Of a stretch of 64,000 nucleotides of DNA, positions 58,560 through 64,000 are shown in pieces. The DNA lies in NCBI GenBank assembly GCA_001566295.1, contig KQ964248.1:1550001-1614000 (forward strand), read 5' to 3'. The first letter of the stretch is position 1. Each line of letters opens with the position of its first letter. The DNA is from Microdochium bolleyi. Lineage: Eukaryota; Ascomycota; Sordariomycetes; Xylariales; Microdochiaceae. The notes beneath the pieces are model-generated. The model saw only the letters and a program-made list of their open reading frames with translations, was not told where the DNA came from and did no database searches. The position numbers were made by a program, and so were the translations under genes.

Positions 58560-59601
58560 TAGTTTGTCCCCGCACTACCCAAAAGTCCACAACACACGAC
58601 CGGACTCAAGACAGAGCGAGTAGTTCCGGGGCACCAAGGACTTGTCCATCGGAGTAACCACCGACTCGAGTCAAGACCCAAGAGTGACAACCATCATCCA
58701 TGTCTCAACTCCGAGCCAATCCTTTCCCTGGACACGCACATCGCGAGTCTCCTCCTCCGTGCGTGCTGCATGCCTACCTGCCTGCCTGCCCGGCTGACCT
58801 GATCCAGGCATCCCGCCTTTTTGCTGCGGGAACTCAATCGAGCCAAGCTTCTGCTGCCTGTTCCATGTGAATCGGCCGATCCGATGGGTACGGGCATTTG
58901 ACAGGCGACTTTATCCTCCGTGCGTACACATGCAGGAGACCATCCTGGTTGACACGCAGCTTTTGTCTTTCCCACCCATCTCGTTAGTCCTCTTGCTTTC
59001 AGGTGCAGAATGACATACCCATACGGAGTAGTCGGGGGCATTGCATGCATGCTCGAGTTCACTTTTATTCATTTATGAATGGATGCGTGCCACGCAAGTA
59101 ACTACTGGCTACCACTAAGCTACTGGTTGACTGCTGGACCTGCTTGGCATGACTCTTTCCAGTCCTGTGAGACCCTGCCGCGTTGTTTTTTCTTGCCGGA
59201 ATGTACTTTCACACGAAACATCCCAGGAAATCCTGCCTTCACTCTGACTGTACTTGTTGAATGTGTGGCTTTTTGATTGCCGCGCAGATGTGGGTCGCGA
59301 TGGTCGGACTACGGAAGAGTGATACAGGACACAGAAAGCAATGGGCAGGCGACAAGCTGTGAGCTCCCACGACACGTGTAGCCTTGAATCCTCCAGGTTC
59401 TTTCAAACTCTTCTCCCGAGACCGCTCGCCAGGCATGAGCAGGAGTACGTGCAAAGCTAAAGGTCAGACTGCGTCTGCTCCAAAACGAGACGAAGATTCA
59501 ATACACCGATTCTACATGACGCTCTAAAGTTGTATAGCAATTCCTCGCCCCCTCACAATCACCCATTTCGGGATGTCAACTCAACTACAGCCCGTAACCA
59601 C

Positions 59602-62600
59602 TCAGGCCCCTAGGTCATAGTATATACACTTCGTCGTCCGGAAGTTGTACACGAATGCGTGCCGCTCGCCACTATCCGCGTCCCACGCAGCCCGCCACGA
59701 CGACAGCATGTCGTGGATCTCCTGCACGTACTTGCGCTCGTTCTTGTCGACCGACTGCTCCGCACGGCGCCAACTCTCCACGTCCGACAGTGCGGTGTTC
59801 TGGATTAGGTCTAGCACCACATCCGACGTCTCGACCGCGGCGATTGGCCCGTCGAGGAAATCCTGGAGCAGCGAGGCGGCGTTGGCCTGCGCCTGCTCGA
59901 TGACAATGCGCCGGTTGAACTTCTTGGACCGCGTGCCGGCCACGAGGACGCGGACTTCTTGCTCTGTGTTAGGGATGACTGTGCCACCGCCGCTGCCGCC
60001 TGCACCTGCCGTGTGTGTCAGGCCCAGGGCAAGGGTGTTTTCTGCTGCTCGCAGAGAAGCACCTGCATGACGGGTTGCACGTTCGCGCACCGCCGAGCGT
60101 AGCCAGTTGAGCAGCTGGGAGGCTGGGATCTCGACATCGGCCACGTCCTTGCGGTCCATCGTACGGATCTTTAGCACGGAATCCTGCTTCAGCATGATGA
60201 TCCACGAGTAGGATTCGTCTCTGTTGCGCGACACCAGCTCGTCGGGTGACCTGGCATCTCGCGCTAGCTCGGCGCTCACATCGTGCGACCATAATAGGGT
60301 CAACAGCTCGAGGCCTGCGGTGCGAAGGATATGTGCATCAAAGCTTGCCACGAGGACATCACACTTACTCCAATGTCAGTATCTGAAAGAGGCTGGCGTA
60401 AAACGAAATTGAATGATAACTTACTCGTTTGGAATTGAAGATGCCTTGTGGCTCTTCCTCAGACTTCTTCAGGAACGCCTTGCCGCCAGACTTTGGGAGT
60501 CGAGCCAGCTTTTCCCAGGCCAGACTAAAGCCCACGGCGTGCAAGCCCTTAGCTTGAGTGCCGATCTTGGGCCGATGCGCCCGTATCAAGCTGTCATAGC
60601 GGCCACCGGCGGCGAAAACGTCTCGAAATTTCTTGTCGTAGATGCACTGGAACAAGATGCCGCCACTGAAGAAGTTCTCCTTGACACTGCTCAATGGGTT
60701 GATGTATATCTTGGCGTGGATGCCGAGGCGCTTTGTGTATTCGATCACGTCTTTGAGGTGGGCGATGGTAGATTGTGCTTTCTCGTACATTGGACTTCCC
60801 TCAAATATCGCCCTGAGCTTGCTGAAGGCTTTTGTTGGGGTGTCTGATCAAAGATGTGTTAGCCACAGTATTCGGAAACACGAACGTTCAGCATCGATAA
60901 GTCACTGACCTCGGAAGTCAAACCGCTTGAGATCCTCGATTGTCGTGGCCGATATGCCGATGAGGGGCGACCGCAACTCCGCACGAATTTTCTGGAACGT
61001 GAAAGAGTGGATGTTCAGCTTGCTTAAAGACTCTGCTGTGAGGTGCCGTGCACTTAGGTCGACGTTGCAAAAGTCAAAGATCAGCTGAAGGAGGTCGGAA
61101 TGGCCCAAGTGAAAGCACATTGGTGATGACGAGGGGAATGTCTCAATGATCTCGTCAAGCACCTTGATCACCTCGGCCTCCTTCAAGGCAAGATCCAGGT
61201 TGTCAGCAGACACGACATCAAAGTCAACCTCGCCAATCATCAGAGGCTGGCCTCCACTCTGCTTGTGACGATACACACGGCCAAACGTGAAGGAGCGCTT
61301 GGCAATAGTTGTCGCATCTTGCTTGGCCAAAGCTCGAGCATTCCCAAGCATGAGATCAAAGGGAAGCTGTACGACGCAGCCACTCTCGTCGAGCAGCTTG
61401 ACGAGATTCTGGTTGACCGAGTAGTGTGACGAGCGTGGGTACAGGGAGCTCCTATTGATCTCCACAGCACCATGCTTGCGGAAGATCGCTACGAGCTCTT
61501 CCTTGACAATGCCTTGATGCAAGAGCTCCGTGACACTCTGAGTCTGTGCCGACATGTCCCAGGTGTAGTCCTTGGTGGGCTCGACTGGCTGCGAAAAGAG
61601 AGTGGAGACAACCTTTGGATAGTACGGCGAGGCGGAGTCAGTCAAACTTGCGAGAGCGCGGCGGGTGGTCTCGTTCTCAAGCTGGACCGGTAGTTTCCCG
61701 CTTCGAAGGAGGTCTGCACTACTTGGGCGTGACTTCACATCGTGCGTTACCAGAGACTGGATGATCTCCGTCATTGTATGGTCCACCGGCTGGAAGTCGT
61801 CAGGGAGCTGAGATGCCGTTCCCAGTTTCCCGAGCTTATCCGCTCTCTCCATCCCCAGCATTGAGTGATAGTTCATTTCGAAGAACATGATGCCGAGCGA
61901 GTACATCTGCAAGCTATGTTAGTTTTTTTTTTATCTGCGAGTATCTGGTGAGCAGCGCTCACATCTACTTTGCTCGTGTACGAGCCTCCGCCCCTCCTGA
62001 CTTCGGGCGCGACGTAGTACGAAGTACCGATGCTCCGCGTCATATCGCTCGAATCCATTGCCGACGAATGCTTATCGACTGCGAACTGGCCAGTCGTTGC
62101 GAGTCCGAAGTCGCCAATTTTGACATTGTTCAGTCCATCTGGGCCGAGGCCGATGAAAATGTTGTCAGGCTTCAGATCGCGATGCACGATGCTGAGACCG
62201 TGGATATAGACCAATCCCTCAAGAACTTGGCGAAAGAGGCGCCATATCTCATCTGTTTCCTTGTAGAGGTTCCTCTGGATGAGATCCCGAAGTGTCTGTA
62301 CGCGAAAATCAGCAATCAGCTCGTGCTTTGGATGCAGATATTGCGATATCATCACCTACCCTTTTGTCGCAATACTCCATGGAAATGTACATCACCGTCC
62401 TGAAAGCTCGTTGATGGCTGCGGACTCTCCGCGGAGAGGGCATTGCTGCTAGTGCAGAGTCTTCAACAGTAGAATCGTCTTCCGAGTCCGACTCATCCTC
62501 GTCCTCGTCAGAACTTTCGTCTTCGCTCTCAGAATCGTGGACACCAAATTCTATTGCTGGATATCCCGTGGAAGAGATGAAGTCGAGGCCTCCCGTGTCA

Positions 62601-64000
62601 GTTGCAAACTCAATATTGAGGCCTGGGGAGTCTGTCTGTCTTGACATATCGGTGCCCGTGTCCTCAGTGGATGTCTCATCGCCGTGTTCCGGAAAGTCTG
62701 GTATCTCCTCAAGCCACGTGTTGTAGTACCTGACGACCGCCGGATGGCTGATCTGAGAGAGGAGTCTGACCTCCTTCAGAACTTCAGAAAGACTGGCGGA
62801 CGATCTTTGTGAGATCTTCTTGATGGCATAAATCTGACCATCGAGCTTCTTCCGTGCCTTGACGACCTCGCCAAAGCCTCCCTTGCCCAATCTGCCCTCC
62901 TCGACGAAGTCCTCTTTGTATCGAGAGTGAGTGTGCCCCAAGCTGGTTGACTCTCTCCGCGGTCTTGCCGGAAGGTGATGTAAGTTTGTGGCGGAATGCG
63001 ACGGTGACAGCATCAATGGGGTCTCGCTAATGAGCACTGGCGCGTCAGTCGCGAGGAACTCGCTCGAGCCGAGTTCAAACGCCCTCGGCCGCTTTTTTGG
63101 GTCGGACTTGAAGAACCGAGACACAAGCTCGTGCAAGGGTCCGGACAGCGACAGTGTATCCATGAGTGAGCTAGGCGATTGGTATCTCTGGAACACGTCG
63201 ACACCGAAGATCATTTGCAAAAAGACAACCCCAAGGTCCCAAACATCGGTCTTCTGGGTAAAATGCGGTTTGGAGTTTCCTGCGATCTCTGGAGGAAGCC
63301 AGTAAGCGGATCTGGCCGAACTCGAAGAAGAGACAGCCCGGGATTTGCGACAAAGATTCTGCAGTTGCCGCTCGTAGGCTACGTCGGACAACTTTGGTAC
63401 CGTGTCTCCCATGACTTCCCTGAAAATGAGTACATTGTCTGTGTGGATGTCCTGATGAACAAGTCCGTGGTTGTGTAGATGACCAAGCGCGTTGAGCAAA
63501 TCTGCCGTCCAAGAGCGCACTTTCCCGACATCAAGCTGCCCAGCTACTTCGAGAAGTTCTTGTAGCGAACCTCGTTCTGCAAGTGGTGTAAGGAGACGAA
63601 CCGTCCACCCCAGCGAGCTGGGATCAGTGTCATCAGATACTCTGTCGATGCGGTAATTGAGCAGAGGCATGACATTGCGGTGGCTGATCTTTTTGACGGA
63701 CTCCAGATCAGCCTCAAGGGTCTGCACCTGAGTCTTGAATTGTGCGGCTTCTTTCGAACCCGCTCGCAACTCAAACTCTTTCACGGCAAGACTCGGGCAG
63801 GCATAGCCTCCCTGAACGCTGGGCCAGACCCGGTAAGTGGTTGCAATCTGGCCAGCCCTGAACTCGGTCTTGCCAGTGACACTGCCGAAGAGGAAAACTG
63901 CACCATTGGCACCAGTAATCTCGACCGGCTGGTCAAACTCGATATTATCACTCTCGGAACCATGGAGATCCTCAGTCCCGTGATTAGCTGCGACTTGACG
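59602..64000 (-). CDS. gcn2: eIF2alpha kinase Gcn2/CPC-3, N-terminus off edge
   Basis: Five exons in view: 62360-64000 (continues beyond the edge), 61963-62295, 60910-61906, 60425-60843 and 59602-60363, giving 1383 codons including stop. Gcn2 senses uncharged tRNA and phosphorylates eIF2alpha on starvation. Order from the edge: a degenerate kinase domain (HQDIHTDNVLIF), then the active kinase with GKGGFGEVVKA, AIKKI, IVHRDLKPDNIF and IGDFGLA. A long acidic insert sits between the N-lobe strands (DESEDESSDEDEDE type). A histidyl-tRNA-synthetase-like domain follows (FTFGRVYRHKQ, FAAGGRYDSLI), then a C-terminal dimer/ribosome-binding region ending YNFRTTKCIYYDLGA. The N-terminal RWD domain (about 200 aa) should lie beyond the right edge. 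Start and promoter cannot be judged. Confidence 0.95.

Larger units (their letters stand above)
56035..59601. other. 3.6-kb upstream region of grg-1
   Basis: The long promoter side of grg-1 and the 3' flank of GCN2. Open frames such as 56127-56861 (+) have no domain and overlap others. A small inverted repeat lies at 58545-58559. No supported gene. Confidence 0.6.

Noticed and set aside
1..64000. tRNA genes, rRNA, CRISPR arrays, transposon ORFs
   Set aside because: Looked for T-arm-like GGTTCRANNC sequences, regularly spaced repeats, and transposase or reverse-transcriptase motifs; nothing convincing. A covariance-model scan would be decisive for tRNAs.

Overview
The window is nuclear DNA of a filamentous ascomycete (Pezizomycotina, most likely a Sordariomycete). 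The evidence is short introns (about 45-150 bp) with GT..AG ends and CTAAC/CTGAC branch sites, no operons, and typical fungal genes: a XlnR/AraR-type zinc-cluster regulator, a grg-1 homologue of 71 codons, MED19, MGM1, DUG3 and GCN2. I rebuilt exon structures by joining reading frames at splice sites. All multi-exon models close in frame. I saw no tRNA, rRNA, CRISPR array or intact transposon.

Layout. 0.7-5.8 kb: a XlnR/AraR-like regulator (916 aa) whose zinc cluster is split by two introns around a 14-nt micro-exon, then a D-arabinose dehydrogenase-like aldo-keto reductase, both on the minus strand. 6.4-13.3 kb: two large coiled-coil proteins of one unrecognised family (A and B). 14.1-19.7 kb: an Hsp70-like ATPase and the mitochondrial dynamin MGM1. 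19.7-24.0 kb: a long gene-free stretch with short palindromes. 24.0-30.6 kb: DUG3, a third member of the coiled-coil family (C) and RIT1. 31.5-39.3 kb (minus strand): a SIS1-type Hsp40 with heat-shock elements upstream, a UBA/UIM protein with a degenerate USP-like domain, and the E2 enzyme CDC34. 42.0-47.0 kb: MED19 and an alpha/beta hydrolase with a long charged tail. 47.6-56.0 kb: a DUF1593 nucleoside-hydrolase-like protein, a membrane-anchored hemerythrin-HHE protein, an uncertain plus-strand gene, an EBP-type sterol isomerase-like membrane protein and grg-1. 59.6-64.0 kb: GCN2, which runs off the right edge so that its N-terminal RWD region is missing.

Most genes are conserved housekeeping genes. 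Three themes recur: proteostasis (Hsp70-like, Hsp40, CDC34, UBA/UIM/USP-like, GCN2), amino-acid and glutathione nutrition (DUG3, GCN2) and pentose metabolism (zinc-cluster regulator plus dehydrogenase). The best candidate for something undescribed is the A/B/C family. All three have an N-terminal coiled coil and a C-terminal module with a W[RK]YL...P...WG box and a terminal [VI]DL...P.L box. A and B also share an intron at the same place and phase. I infer that they arose by local duplication; their function is unknown.
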